A stretch of 64,000 nt of DNA, from assembly GCA_031761405.1 (NCBI GenBank), contig JASEVX010000011.1:17109609-17173608 (forward strand), read 5' to 3'. A program made the position numbers and the translations under genes. Position 1 is the stretch's first letter; each line of letters begins with the position of its first letter. The notes under the pieces are model-generated. The model made no database searches. It saw nothing but the letters and a program-made list of their open reading frames with translations, and was not told where the DNA came from. This stretch comes from Serripes groenlandicus (Eukaryota > Mollusca > Bivalvia > Cardiida > Cardiidae). Below, piece after piece: positions 22,757 to 37,700 of the stretch.

Positions 22757-25700
22757 ATATATATAAATGCCTGCATGCTTTCATAGCCGGCTGCTGCAGA
22801 ATTGTTGTCTGTGGGTAAGGGGGGGTTCCAGTGGTGAAACGGAACAGTTATAACCATGACTGAACCGTTATAACCATGACTGAACAGTTATAACCATGAC
22901 TGAACAGTTATTATAAACCATGACTGAACCGTTATAACCATGACTGAACAGTTATAACCATGACTGAACAGTTATTATAAACCATGACTGAACCGTTATA
23001 ACCATGACTGAACAGTTATAACCATGACTGAACAGTTATAACCATGACTGAACAGTGCACCTTGGATATGAATGATGGCAATGCAATGGCATCCATTGAT
23101 CCCAGAAAAGGCTTAATTATCAAGTAAATGTGTGAAAAATAGGAATAAAGAAGCACTTGCATAGATACTGAAAGATGATTCTTAACCCTTTCCCTTTAAC
23201 CCTTTCCCTCATATAGACGCTTTCTGACGCCTCTGCAGCAGACGGATTTTTGAAAACATAGTGACAAAAAAAGAAATTGCTCAAAACGAGCAATTTCTCC
23301 TTTTGCCACAATGTTTTCCACTTTTAGTCATAGGTTATCCATTCAATTATAGAGATTTTCTAATTTTTGACAAAATATGTTTAAAGTCGTCTGTTGCAGA
23401 ATTGTCGTATGAGGGAAAGGGTTAATAAACACATTTTGATGCCTCTTGGGCCAAAAGGGCAAATAATCAGTGCAGCAGATAAGCTGCGGATTTGTATAAC
23501 AACTCAATCTAAAAAGGTCAAATGTGCAATTTATTAAAAAATCAGTGTTTACAAAACTCATATATTCAACTCATTTTTCAAGACCTGTGTATAATATAGT
23601 TATGTATAGAAATAATACTCAATTCAATCAATATTGACCACTTTTTTCTATGTCAAGAAATCTTGTATAAAATTTTGAATATGTAATAAGCCACTGGTAC
23701 ATGTTACATGATCAGATTAGAAACGGATGAAATGAGCTATTTATTTAATGGCCAATTGTTGCGTGGTTCAATAACAAGAAGTTGAGACTGCTTGCTTTCT
23801 CTATTACGTCCTTGGGCAATATTTACAAATTAAAAAAGAGTTAAATGAGCATGCTAGACAATAAATTTAAATATTGACATGAAAGTTAATGTCCCACTTA
23901 AAAGCTCCCAGTCATTATATAGTCATATTAGCATTATGAATCGAAAATCATCGGATAAAACCTGCGCCAAAAAGTAGATGTATATTCGGATATTATATAC
24001 CAGATACGTTATGCAACGAATTTCAATGTGAAGTTAAAAATATTTGATAGTCCAGTAAATTGAGTATGTAGGTTTTTACTACAAAATAGGCTGACATAAT
24101 TTCTAGAAAAATTTTCTACACATGCAGAAAACAATGTTTAAGTATAGAGTTTAGCTGTGAAATTTAAGAAATTGCTTGGCAATGCACAATGGACAAGCTA
24201 GACTGCAATGAGATATGTTGCAAATGAACAGCAATAAATTGTAACTAATTAACTGTTTTCTTTTATCTGCATTAGACAAATTTTGAAAACACTTGAAAAT
24301 GGAGAAATTGTTCATACTTTTTTGTCAACTTTAATAATCTTAATTTGAACTTTAACTGTTGGTTTTCAAAGAAGTCTGTCTGAGGCTTCCTCAATTGGGA
24401 GAGATCGATACATGATTAAAAGTCAAATTAAAATCCACCTAGTTTATCATATCCCCACCCAACTTTTCAAAGAGCACACAAACTGCAACAAAAGTAATAA
24501 AAACATTGTGGCATATAAAGGAATTTCTCATGCAAAAATGGCATTTTTTTCTTCTCTCAGAATGTTTTCAATTTATTTAATAATTATAGTTGTATTTGTA
24601 TATTGAGATTTGTTACTTCCATATTTTTCTTTAAACCCTTTCAAAGTTGTCTGTAAGAAAGCATTTATTTATTAAACAAGATCTATTTATGAAAATCAAA
24701 AAGATCTTATAAGAGATCTTGAATTATTCAATTAAAATCATACTACTATTAATTTTGGTAATGAATATTTAAAAACTCGTTAATTTTTTTCAAAGACTCA
24801 ATTACTTTGGATTTAAAACGAAAAGCTTATCTGTTGCACTGAATAATGAGCACTTTTTCCTATTAATGAGCCCCGGTAGCTCAGTCGGTAGCGATGCAGG
24901 CTGTCAATCCAGGGGTTGTGAGTTTGAATCCCTGCTCGGCCAACATTTTTCCGACGTTTGACATAAGTCACTGTGACATGCGTCATTCGTCTTTCACCAA
25001 TGGGCTATAACAGTCTATGTGGAAAAGCAGCCAGTTGCTTAGAAAGTATGTTGTGTGGATTACAGCGCTAATCAATCAATCAATCAATCCTTTTGCCACA
25101 ATGTTTTCAACGCTATTAAAATATGTTTGTTACCTGAAACAAATCGTATCCTTTCCCACATATAGCACATCTGCAGCAGAAGACTTTGAACATATTTTGT
25201 CAAGAAATGAAAAATCTCTATAATTGATTGGATATATAACCAATGACTAAAAGTGGAAAACTTTGTGGCAAAAGGAGAAATTGCTCATCATTGCCTCTAT
25301 ATGAGGGAAAGGGTTAATATATGGTTACCCTCTATAAGTTGAAATTTATTCATTGATTACAGTAAAACTTTGTTATATAGAGCAATTTCTCCTTTTCCCA
25401 CTTTGTTTTTAAAATTCGTCTTCCCACATACAGCAAATCTGCAGCAGCCGCCTTTGAAAACATCTAGGTAAAACCATGGAAACTCTATAAATAAAGGTAT
25501 CATTATTGAAAAAAGTTGTAAACATTGTTGCTAAAGGAAAAAAGGTTGTTTTTTTCCACTATTGCCACAAATTAAAGTTTTCTGCTGTAGAGGTGTCAGA
25601 AAGCGTCCGTAAGTGGGGAAAGGGTTATAAAGGAGGGGAAAAGTGATATGTTTGTAATGGTCTATACAGGGTTATTATTACAAAGGTAAAGCGTAAATGT

Positions 25701-28700
25701 GAGACTGTTGTCAGGTAGTTAATATGGACAATTAGCAACAAAACCCACCAAAACTCTGCGGGGAACTGATGTAGTTTTACCACTGATTAAAAGCTTCTCA
25801 TTGATGACTTATCACCTCTCTAGGACAATAAATAGTGCCATGGTGTTGCTAATGAAGAAGAAAGACTTGACTCTTTCTTTTCTCTGATACAAACTAACCC
25901 TTTCCAACTTGCAAATGCATTTTGACGCCTCTGCACTTTGACGCCTCTGCACACCTCTTTTCCCCACAATTTCTCTTCTTATTATTAAAGCAAACCATAT
26001 GTTATGGATACTCAAAGGAATCGTCTCACTGAGAGTACCCACAACATAGGGTTAGACGGTCAAATAAAGATTTTAGAACATGCAAACCGCTCCTTATATA
26101 GAGCTCTTTGTTCATCTCCATCCATTATCAAGTGATGCATCTTTTCTTTTTAATACTCGAGTTTAGCAGTATTAAAATAAAAAGAAATCTCACTTGCCAG
26201 AGTTTTTCCGCCTATATTTTTCAAAACAGATACATGTATCTCTAATCAAGTCACATCTAGTCAATAGTCAAGTTTCAATCTGAGCCACTGTCATCTGCTG
26301 CATATGAGTCAAAATGTGAGATTTCCTCTCAGAACGTTTTCAGGGACAATTTACCAAGTAATAATTCACTTTGTAGCTAAAAAAAAGATAACCAAAATGT
26401 TTGATAAAAATAGCACTGCCTTGGTGGGGTGGTGTAGTGGTAGAGCATCTGCCTTGGTGGGGTGGTGTAGTGGTAGAGCATCTGCCTTGGTGGGGTGGGG
26501 TAGTGGTAGAGCATCTGCCTCGGTGGTGTAGTGGTAGAGCATCTGCCTTGGTGGTGTGGTGTAGTGGTAGAGCATCTGCCTCGGTGGTGTAGTGGTAGAG
26601 CATCTGCCTCGTGTGCAGGAGGTTGTGGGTTCCTGGCGGGACTTAAAAAAGGATAGTAATGACTGCCCTCCTTGGTGCTCAGGGTTGCACTGAGTGAGGG
26701 TTGGCATTACAACTGACTGGTGTCAGGATAAATTGACTAGTAGTATAACCGGGTAACTTACCCTGAAAACACTGATATAACTCAAAAATTGTTGAAAGCT
26801 GCATAAAACACTAAAAGATCGACAATGTTTTGTCTAGATAAAAGCTTCCCCTCTCAGCAGACTGATGGATCTAAAACACCAAAGACTCAATAAATAGTTG
26901 CTAAATAAACCCATTTATTTATATGACATTATCATGCAATATCATGGTCGATTATACAGCCTGTGTTGTATAATCACTTCATTTTCCCTTCACCAATCTA
27001 GAGCTATAGATGTATTTCATGTTACCAAGTTCATATTTGATCTACAAGCCTTTTGTTGTGGTACTCAGAAGAATCATCTTATTGCGAAGATTCACAACAT
27101 AGGGTTTTATTTTAGTAACACAAGGGATATTGTGAAGCAATGGCATATATAATATGCCTTTATATATATTCTAGACCTCTGCCAGTCCTTTCTTTGTTAA
27201 CACTTTTCCCTGATACGACAATTCTGCAGCAGACGACTTTGAACGTATTTTGTCAAAACATAGAAAATCTCCATAATTGAATGGATAACCTATGATGAAA
27301 AGTGGAAAACATTATGGCAAAAGGAGAAATTGCACGTTTTGTGCAATTTCTTCTTTTGTCACTATGTTTTCAAAAAGCCGTCTGCTGCAGAGGCGTCAGA
27401 AAGCGTCTATATGAGGGAAAGGGTTAACACTTTTCCCTGAGGACTAAACGACATATTGTATGTCATTGTGTTAGAGAGGGGAAATCGTTGACATAGTTGA
27501 ACTGACTGAAGGTTTTATATAGTTCTTTCTTGGTTGCTCTGTAAAACATCTTTGAAAATAAAAAAAGTACTTGCTTTTAACAAAAACATTGCATTATTTG
27601 ACAAATGACAAATACAATATTTGATTAGATTGGCCATTTCCCTGGTACTTCCACATTTTGACACCTTAGCAACTGTAAAGTTTGTGTAATAAGGGGAAAT
27701 TGTTTAGAATTATTTGCAATTTTTCCTTTTCCTACAATATTTGCAACATTTATCAAAACTTGATTTTCGCAATATACTATATTTTCCAAGAAGACAACTG
27801 GAAAAAATATGAGGGATAAGATGTAAATGTGTTATCTCTTTCTCACCTGCAGACGCATTTTGCTCCATCTGCAAACAGACTACTTTTGCTACAATTGTTC
27901 AATGTTCAACTTTTATTTTAGTATATTTATAGAAATGTTTTATATTTTTTTCTCAGACATTTTTAAAATCATATAATGCAGATTTGACAGATGTCAGATT
28001 AAAAATGTTTTCTACATTTTTACCTGTATGTGTTTTGTTGTTTGTGGTGTTGACACTTTCCCTCATACGACAATTCTGCAGCAGACAACTTTGAACATAT
28101 TTTGTCAAAAAATGGGAAAATCTTTTTATTTGAATGGATAACCTATGACTAAAAGTGGAAAACATTGTGGCAAAAGGAGAAATTGCTCATTTTGAACAAT
28201 TTCTTCATTTGTCACTATGTTTTCAAAATGCCGTCTGCTGCAGAGGCATCAGAAAGCTTCTATATGAGGGAATTAAAGTATTTAAAAATCTGTATGTATA
28301 TAAGATATAAGAAAATGTTGAAAATATGATAATTTTCTATTCTCAGTATCAAAAGATTGGGGTAATGCTGGTAAACCTAATCCAAGACTCTGTTCAAAAT
28401 GCCGAATATTTTTCAAGAAATATGGTGTAGATCGACCAATCGAAGCTGCCGGGGATTCTCCCTACTTCCTGCCTGTGAAAGATGGGGACCTGAACAGTTC
28501 CCACAATATGTTAACTCGTCAAACCAGGAATTCTGTAAGTTTTTCTTAAATAATACCATTTGCAAGTAAAATTTAATAATTGTTCTTTTCTCGAAATAAA
28601 GTCCGGGGGGGGGGGGGGGGTATTGTGATACCCATGGCATCTGCATCGTCACTTAACTTTAACCTTGCTGCATGACTCAATTTTTTTTTTCAACATTTTC

Positions 28701-31700
28701 AAATATAACTTGGTACACATGTTCTTAGGAACAATACTTATGTCTATATCAATTCATATAACTCTTGCTTAAATAATTATTCAGTTATGCGCCTTTTTAG
28801 CTCGACTTTTGAAAAAAGCGAGAGCTATTGTCATGACCCTGGCGGCGGCGGCGTGGTCGTCCGGTTAAGGTTTTTTGTTTAGGTCATTTTTTTCTCCCTA
28901 TCAGTCGAGCGTCTGTGCCATACGCGGTGCTCTTGTTTTACTTAAGGTAAAAACAGACAAGCCTTGGCGTGATTTATTTTCAATTGAATGTGTAGCAAGT
29001 TCTTACAAATTAAATAAGTCACTCTTGATGTCTGCTTCCGCAATACTCAACCAGTATTTGCTGTGTGCGGAATATCCCAATAGCTTGGTCACGGTAACGA
29101 TAGCTATGGCTATCAATCCAGGGGTTGTGAGTTTGTGGGAGGAATGCTGTTTGGAGAACTGGTGTGAGAAAGTTGCTGCGATGATATAGCTATAAATCTG
29201 TTGAAAATAGCACTCGATAATTAATAATTATTTATTATTCTTTCATTTATGGAGATTTTCCATTATTTATTTTACCTTGATGTTATCAAGTTTGTCTGCT
29301 GCAGTTTTGTTGCTGAAAAGGGTTTAAATTTTCATTGCCTGTAGTGGGTTAAATGAAAGCGACCAATCATAAAGCTAAAAACCTGTTGATAATGGGATTA
29401 AGTTTAACTTGATAATTAATAATTATTTATTATTCTTGCATTTTATGGAGATTTTCCATAATTTATTTTACCTTGATATAATCAAATTCGTCTGCTGCAG
29501 ATTTATTGTTGAAAAGGGTTGAAATTGCCACTTCCTGTTGTGGGTTAAATGAAAACAGACCATCCATTAAAGTTGAATATTTGTTTTTTTCTATTCGTTT
29601 GTCTAATTTCAAGGTCAATTAACTTAAAACTAAAATATGTGAGAAGCTTCAAGTACTGTTTATCTTCCGTGTTTATCTCTCCTCTTTGACACCCATCTTG
29701 TGTTGTTACTGATCTCTTCTTTGTTCAGATCTGATGAAAGCTTTGACAGAAGGGGATGTTAATTTAACCTTTTCCCACATACATGTACATATCATATCTG
29801 CAGCAGACAACTTGAAAAACCCATCAAGGCAAAAATATGAAAACTCTGTAAAAGAAAGAACTATTGTTTGAAAGGAAAAAGAGTTGAAAACATTGTGGCA
29901 AATGGAGAAATTGCAATTTCTCCGTTTGCCACACTATTTTCAAAAGACGTCTGCTGCATATGCGCCAAGATGATTCTGCAAGTGAGAAAGGGTTAAATCT
30001 GGCTAAGCCAGCTATATATTGAAGATTTGTTCAGCTCTAAATTGACCAATGCAAGGTTTATTTTTGATAACAAAGGATAATTCAAAAAGTAAAAGTGTAA
30101 TTTTATGAAAATATTGTGGGGAAAGGAGAAATTGTGAATCATGAGGAATTCCTCCCTTTCCCATGATATAAGCATTAGCCCAACCCTTCTGCTTCACTTG
30201 TTTCTAAAGTCAGGGTTGACTTATAAACCCCCCTCCCCCTTTCCAACATTAAATGAATCTGCAGCTGACAACTTCGAAAATGTAAAGTTGAAATTATGAA
30301 AAATCTCTGTAAATGAAAGTTTATTTATTGAATAGAGTTGAAAAAGTTGTTGCAAAAAGAGAAAGGGCTCATTATGAGCCATTTCTCCTTTTGCCACACT
30401 ATTTTCAAAAGTTGTTTGTTACAGAAGCATCAAAAAGCATCTGTATGTGGGAAAAGGTTAAGCCTTAACCTGAAGCAGAACCCATTTTGACACAACATTT
30501 AGAACTCGATTCAACAACTCAACTTTCATATATAGAGATTTTTAGATATATTCGAAGTCGTTTTGCACCGATTTGTTGTAAGAGAGATGGGGTTAATGCA
30601 CAATTATTCTTTTATCGTTTTCAGTCAGATTCTAAAGATAAAAAGAAAGGTCCAAACAGTGTTAGTAGTTTGGATAATCTCGACAGTTCATCGAGCGAGT
30701 CAAAGAAATCTCTGATACCCTCTTCACCGTCGGCTCTCAGCACCTGTAGTAACAGTAGTACGGACAGGAAGAAAAAGAAACGAAGGGTGGGTTCTATTTC
30801 TGTGTTGTGGCAGTTAACCCTTTCCAACATAAGACAATTCTGCAGCAGACGACTTTTAACATATTTTGTCAAAAAATAGAAAATCTCCTTAATTGAATGG
30901 ATAACCTATGACTAAAAGTGGAAAACATTGTGGCAAAAGGAGAAATTGCTCTTTTTGAGCAATTTCTTCTTTTGTCACTATGTTTTCAAAAAGCAGCCTG
31001 CTGCAGAGGCATCAGAAAGCGTCTATATAAGGCCCTTTCCAACCTAGAGACGCTTTCTGATGCCTCGGCAGCAGAACACTTTAACCCTTTCCCTCATACA
31101 ACAATTCTGCATTGTGGCAAAAGGAGAAATTGCACGTTTTCAAAAAGCCGTCTGCTGCAGAGGCGTCGGAAAGCGTCTATATGAGGGAAAGGGTTAAAAC
31201 AATGTTTTTAACTGTATGCAATAGTTAGTTAAACTCTCATTGATGGAAATTGTTAACCTTTTTGCCGAAATGTTTTAAAGGTTGTCTGCTGCAGATTTGT
31301 TGTATGTGGGAAAGACGACTTTTAAAACATCATGAACAATTTCTCCTTTTACCACAATGTTTAACACTGGATGTTATAATTGAACTTTTTTTTTATAGAT
31401 ATTTTCTGTATGTTTGCCTCTGTTTGTTGAATGTGGGAAAGGGTTATTTAGGCATAAGTAGTAGTCTTTGGAAAACAATGGGAAACCTTTTCCCACATTG
31501 TTTTTCCACAACCGAGGGGGTGTACTTTCATGTATTTATTTCATAAAAACTGGTGGATGATGTATGTATTTACATTAACATGCAGACTGATTATTTTCTT
31601 TTATATAAACCCTTTCTTTTTCCCACAGGAGACAGGTTTGCAATAGACTTTTTTGGAAAGCATTTTTGAAGAGGTGAAATTGCACATTCCGACAATAGTT

Positions 31701-34700
31701 TCTACAATATTCTAAAACTGTACAGTCATTTTAAGAAATATTCCACGTTTTCTTTTATTGATGTTTTCAAAGCTGTCTGCTGCAAATTGTTGTATGATTG
31801 CATCTTAATAATGTGTTTTATGTTTTCAGAAATCTTCAGAAAGTTTAGACAAGGAGAAGAAACGCCATCTACCTTTATCAGACTCAGAAGATAAATTTTC
31901 CAAGCGTAAACGAGGGGTAATATATTTGATAAATGCTACATAGTTTAATTTTTATCAATTAGTACTAATTTTAACACTATTTTAATCCTTTTCCTTATAG
32001 AGAACCTTTTTGATGCCTCTGCAGCAGACGACTTTTGATAACATTGTGACTAAAGGAGAAATTGCTCGTAATAAGTAATTTTTCCATTTGCCACAATGTT
32101 TTCAACTTTGTTCAATAGTTGTTCTTTCTTTTTAAGAGTTCACACTTCTTTGACAAGATGTTTTCAAAGTCGTCTGCTGCAGATTTGTTTGTTTGTGGGA
32201 AAGGGTTAATCCGTTCTTGATAGGGAAAGGGGTTTAGATACTCTTTAGACCCTTTCAAAGTGGAAGCCATTAAATTAAGTTGAAACTCATTTATTTCACA
32301 CCGAATGTGAAGCAAGTTCTCACTGCCTGATGTACTACATTTACATGCAAAGTATTGGTATTGCGTAGGTTTTTTGTGTTTTTTCTTTGTAAAATCTACT
32401 GGGTATGTCTACCTAGTAACTATTAAAATACAGCTGCTGAACATTTATCACGTGATTCTTACAACTGAGAGTGAAATTCTTGCACATGCACATTATCGGA
32501 AGATGCATCAGATATAATTTTAAATATTTTTCTTTTTAAACTAAAACAACCAATGGCCCCGGTCTGATACAAACAATGAAAAATAAACGAAAATGCATTA
32601 CATAAGAGATCTTTGTTTACATGTTTGCTAAGATGTTTTTCAAAGTCATTTACTGTGGATTTGTTATATTCATGTGGGAAAGGGGTTAAAACTAAAACTT
32701 TCATCATTCTGTAATGTAACAATTTCTGTTTTACAGGGTCCGTCAGACTCCGAGTCCATATCAGATAGCAGCATATCCGGGGCCGAGGAAACACCGCATG
32801 ATGGAGACATAGAGACCAATCACGATGATCTAACGTCTAGTTCCCCTCCAACAACTCCTAGTCCCCTAGAATCCGACTACAAACAGGACAAAGCCACACC
32901 GGTGGCCATATCCGCGTCCGAGTCGGAAATAAGCGATCAATTGTCGGGTCTCCCCCGTCCAGAGCCCAAGCACGCAACTCTTGGTTTACCAAATCTTGAA
33001 GTAAATCCATTATTTCAGTTACCAGGGCAGTTGTCTGTGTCGTCTGCTCCCACTTTGCCGTCACAGGGATTTGTACCCTTGCCCCCGCTACCGGCATTTG
33101 CTTTTCGCCCCCAACAGTGTCCCCTACCAGAAGCCACACCCATATTCCCAAGACCCCCATTTGTACCACCAACAGCTTCAGCGACATTGTCATCCTCAGA
33201 CTGTCAGAAACTGGCTGGAGAATTGCCTGTCGTGGGGTCTGCAACATCGCCATTCAGACCGTGTGACAGTGACAGTAAGAACAACTCTAGTGCAGTAATA
33301 AGTGTTTCAACGGACACTAAAGTGAAAGAGGAGGTGGTTACGCCCCCTCCATCCCCGCCGGCACGTGTGATGATTAAACAGGAGCCACGGGAAAGCGTTG
33401 ACTTTATGTCGCACTCGGGGCCCACGGGACCCAGTAGTGCAACCTCTAGTGACAATTATTCAGGAGAGAGGAAACAATATGAGTTATTGACTCCAAAACA
33501 CGAACCTGGCCTGATTTTACCTAGTGTTTCACACCATACACCCTTAGGCAGTTTGCATATTCCTCCAGAGTTGAACTCTAGGCCTAAAAATCCATTACCT
33601 AGTGATTTGACCATGACCTCGCGGGCTGAGGTCAAAGGTCAAGGTGAACCTATTGAAATTAAAGGACATTCAGGTGAAAGTCACGAGGCTGACAGGGCAG
33701 AGTCGGTGGAGTTTGAGATAATGGACGAGAGTGATTCAGACCGCGAGGGCACTCTTACCCCCGGTCCTGCCCCAACCCCGTGTAACAAGGAAATCCTCAG
33801 GAGCAAGTCTGCCATGTGAGTGAACTCTTCCTTCTTCATAAATGTTAGAAATGTATTCCAGGCCTTGAAAAATCTTCCGTATTTAAACATTTCACACATT
33901 AAACAAATCGGCAAAGATTAATGTGATAATTGAATAGATGTGATCAATTCCTCCTTTAAATGCAGTGATTTCAGAAGACACCTGTTGCAAAAGTGTCAGA
34001 AAGCATCTGTATTTGAGAAAGGGTTGTAACCATTCAAAAACATGTATGTTAATCAATCTGAAAGCAGTACATGTATTCTGGTTTTTCGAATAATAAAAGT
34101 CAGGTAATAGTGCTACCCTTGGCGTTTTGAGTCTTCTGCTGCGTTGTCACAATACCAAGTCACGTAACTATTGCTTTAATAATGATTTAGTAATGCCCCT
34201 TTTTCGACTTAGAAAAAAAAACAGACGAGCGTTGGCGTTTGCTCTGCGGTGCGGCTCTCTTGTTATTTTAACATTTTCTTCTCTTTTTCCTACAGATTTA
34301 TTAAGTTGTTAAATCGTGGAGAGCACAATTCCTGTTCTCGCTGTGATCTCATGTTCAAACCTTTCCCCGACTCAAAACTTGCAAAGAAAAGGGAGGAACG
34401 AGAGAGGCGAATGTCGGCTCCGACCACACCACTTAAAGAAGAAACGTCAAAGGTACATTTTATAATTGTTATATTTTGCTGGCATCTTTAGTGCTAATGA
34501 TAAGTTGTGTTATTCACTTGTCTTCCACCAAAGATTTCAACCCTTTTCCTCATACAGACTTGTCTGACGACGGCTTTTTGGAAACATAGTGACAAAAGAA
34601 GAAATTGCTCAGAACGAGCAATTTCTCCTTTTGTCACAATGTTTTCCACTTTTAGTCATAGGTTATCCATTCAATTATAGAGATTTTCTATTTTTTTTGG

Positions 34701-37700
34701 AAAAATATGTTCAAAGTCGTCTGCTGCAGAAATGTCGTATGAGGGAAACGGTTAAAAAATGGTCTTCCTTGGTGCTCAGGGTTGCAGGGTTAGCATTACG
34801 ACTGACTGGCTGGTGTCAGGATAAATGGACCAGTTGTAATGGTAACTTACCCTGGAAAAGCCTTGATATAACTGAAAAATTGTTAAACCAGGCATATAAC
34901 ACCAACCAATCAATCGATGTCTTCCACCAATTGGCTTAAAAGTATAGTCTATGTGGGAAGGTAGCCGGTTGCTTGGGAAGATTGTTTGTGTGGAGTTCTG
35001 ATGCAAGAAGGGTATAAAACAAATCATAGCTCTGATGTAGCTAAAAATCTGTTGAAAAAGGCATTAACCCTTTCCCACATACAGAATCATTTTGATGCAT
35101 CTGCCACAGACCACTTTCGAAACTATTGAGACAAAAAAAGAAAAAAGCTCATGATGAGTAATTTTCTTCTTTTGTCACAATGTTGTCAACTTAAACTTAA
35201 TACAATGATTCAATTGTTACTTGTAGAGATATTCCCCTAGTTATGCCTAGATGAATTTCATAGCCATTTGCTGCAGATTTGTTGTATGTAGGAAAGTGTT
35301 AAACCTTCCCCTCTTACAACAATTCTGCAGCAGACGACTTTGAAAACATGGTGACAAAAACCTAAAAAATCTCCATAAAAGATAGCTTAATTGTTAAATA
35401 AAGTTGAAAACATTGTGGCCAAAGGAGAAATTGCTCATCATGAGCAATTTCACCTTTGGCCACAATGTTTTCAAAAGTCCTCTGCTGCTATAACGTCAAA
35501 ATGCATCTGCAGGTTGGAAAAGGTTAATTTCCAATCAAACTATCATGCAGACGTCCTTGAAAACCTAGTTCTTATCTTATGATTAGCAGATGTTTTTCTT
35601 GTTCCACAGATCTGCTTAAATCTTTATGGGAGAAATTCTTGTAGTTTCTTTATCACCTCCTCGGTAGTGTAGTTGAAGAGCATCCTCTTCGAGTGTGGGA
35701 GGTCACGGGTTCGATCCCCGTTCGGATCATACCAAAGACTTTAAAAATGGTAGTAATGGCTGCCCTCTTTGGCGCTCAGGGTTGCGGGATTAGCATTAGG
35801 ACCGACTCGCTGGTGTCAGGATAAACGGACCAGTTGTACTGTTAACTTACCCAGGAAACGCTGTGATATAACTGAAAAAATTGTTGTGGAGAAAATTGTT
35901 TGTGGAGAAATTCTTGTAGTTTCTTTATCACCTCCTCTGTAGTGTAGTTGAAGAGCATGATGGCCTCCTCGAGTGTGGGAGGTGGTCACAGGTTCAATCC
36001 CCTGTCAGGTCATACCAAAAACTTTAAAAATGGTAGTAATGGCTGCCCTCTTTGGCACTTAGGGTTGCGGGATTAGCGTCAGCCAGATTTACGACTGACT
36101 GGCTGGTGTCGGGATAAACGGACCAGTAGTACTGTTAACTTTCCCAGGAAACGCCGTGATATAACTGAACAAATTGTTGAAAGTGCACCAAACAATTATT
36201 GCCGGCATGTTATTCATGTCATTTGTTTTCTTTCACAGAGAAAAGCGGACACTCCTACCCAACACCCATCAGTAGAGGCTCATATTGTCAGTAGTTTACC
36301 GCCATCCCATCAAAGTCATCAGGACAGGATCACACCCAGGTCCTCCTATCAGGACACACCAGCACTGCGACAGCTCTCAGAGTACGCCAAACCACATGCT
36401 TTAGGTAAACAAAAAACAAATCTTGGATCATTTCTTGATTAATTTGTCACCCATGTTAAAGCCTTTCCCTCATATAGACGCTTTCTGACGCCTCTGCAGC
36501 AGACAGCTTTTTGAAAACGTAGTGACAATAGAAGACATTGCTCAAAACGAGCAATTTCTCCTTTTGACACAATGTTTTCCACTTTTAGTCATATGTTATC
36601 CATTCAAATATAGACAAAATATGTTCAAAGTCATCTGCTGCAGAATTGTCATATGAGGGAAAGGTTTAAAAGCCTTTCCCTCATACAACAATTCTGCAGC
36701 AGACGACTTTGAAATCATCTTAGCAAACACACAGAAAAGCTCTATAAATGTAGGTATAATTACTGAAAAGAGTTGAAAACAGTGTGGCAAAAGAACAATT
36801 TGCTTGTTTTGTAAACACCTGGACAAAAGTGTGGAAATTTACTTAAATCAAAGTATAACTATTGAAAAAAAGTTGAAAAACAAATTGAGAAAATTACTCA
36901 TTGTTTTCAAAAAAAATGCATCAAAGTGGGAAATTTTTTTGTCACTTGGGTAAAGACACAAAGTTCTTTTAATTGTACCATATAAAATGGCCACCTCATG
37001 TTGTTCCCCTGATTTTTAGCTCGTCTGTTTTGTCTGCATCGTCACAAAACTTGAACCTTTCCTTATAACTCAAAAACCTACTAATATTTTCAAATGAAAC
37101 ATGTTACACATATTCCGAGGAACAATACACATGTCGATATCAAGTTACATAACTCTGGCTTTGATAGACAACTTTTTTAAAAAATGTGACAAAAAGAGAA
37201 ATTGCTTGTTATGAGCAATTCCACTCTTTGCCACAATGATTTCAACTTTGTTCAATGGCTAAACTTCTTGATTTTTTTTCCATATTTTTATGCAGATGTT
37301 TTTAAAGTTGTCTGCTGCAGTATTCTAGTACTTTGGAAAAGGTTAAAAGCGATGTGGGAAAAGCTTATTATGCCTGAAAGATTTGATTGACAGATGTTTG
37401 TAAATCAAGAGAAATATCTGACTAGAATTATTTCACTTATGTGAACAATATTTTATGATAAGAAAGTCAAATTGAAACAGATATTGTTTATTAATAATAA
37501 TAATTTATGTGTATGATCAAATATGATCTATTGTAGTACATAATGATATTGTTAATAATAATAATTTATGTGTACAATGAAATATGATCTATTGTAATAC
37601 ATATATTGTTAATAATAATAATTTATGTGTACAATGAAATATGATCTATTGTAATACATATATTGTTAATAATAATATTTATGTGTACAACGAAATATGA

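Larger units (their letters stand above)
18244..28346 (+). other. RERE intron b-c (10.1 kb)
   Basis: Contains Family 1, 2, 4 and 5 elements, SINEs, an (AT)n run and a 20-bp tandem array. The longest stretch without a recognised repeat is 23430-24240 (AT-rich). 21880-22320, 24610-24850 and 27610-28040 also hold nothing I can name except worn Family 1 traces. Confidence 0.7.

Noticed and set aside
24869..25089. Possible tRNA gene
   Set aside because: The A- and B-boxes are present but a proper acceptor stem and anticodon arm are not, and a SINE body follows. The same holds for 3606, 35656 and 50015.
26340..26707. Repetitive open frames in three frames
   Set aside because: They arise from the repeated SINE head.
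33204..33455. Open frames on the minus strand and in other frames over RERE exon f
   Set aside because: They are shadows of a long GC-richer coding exon.
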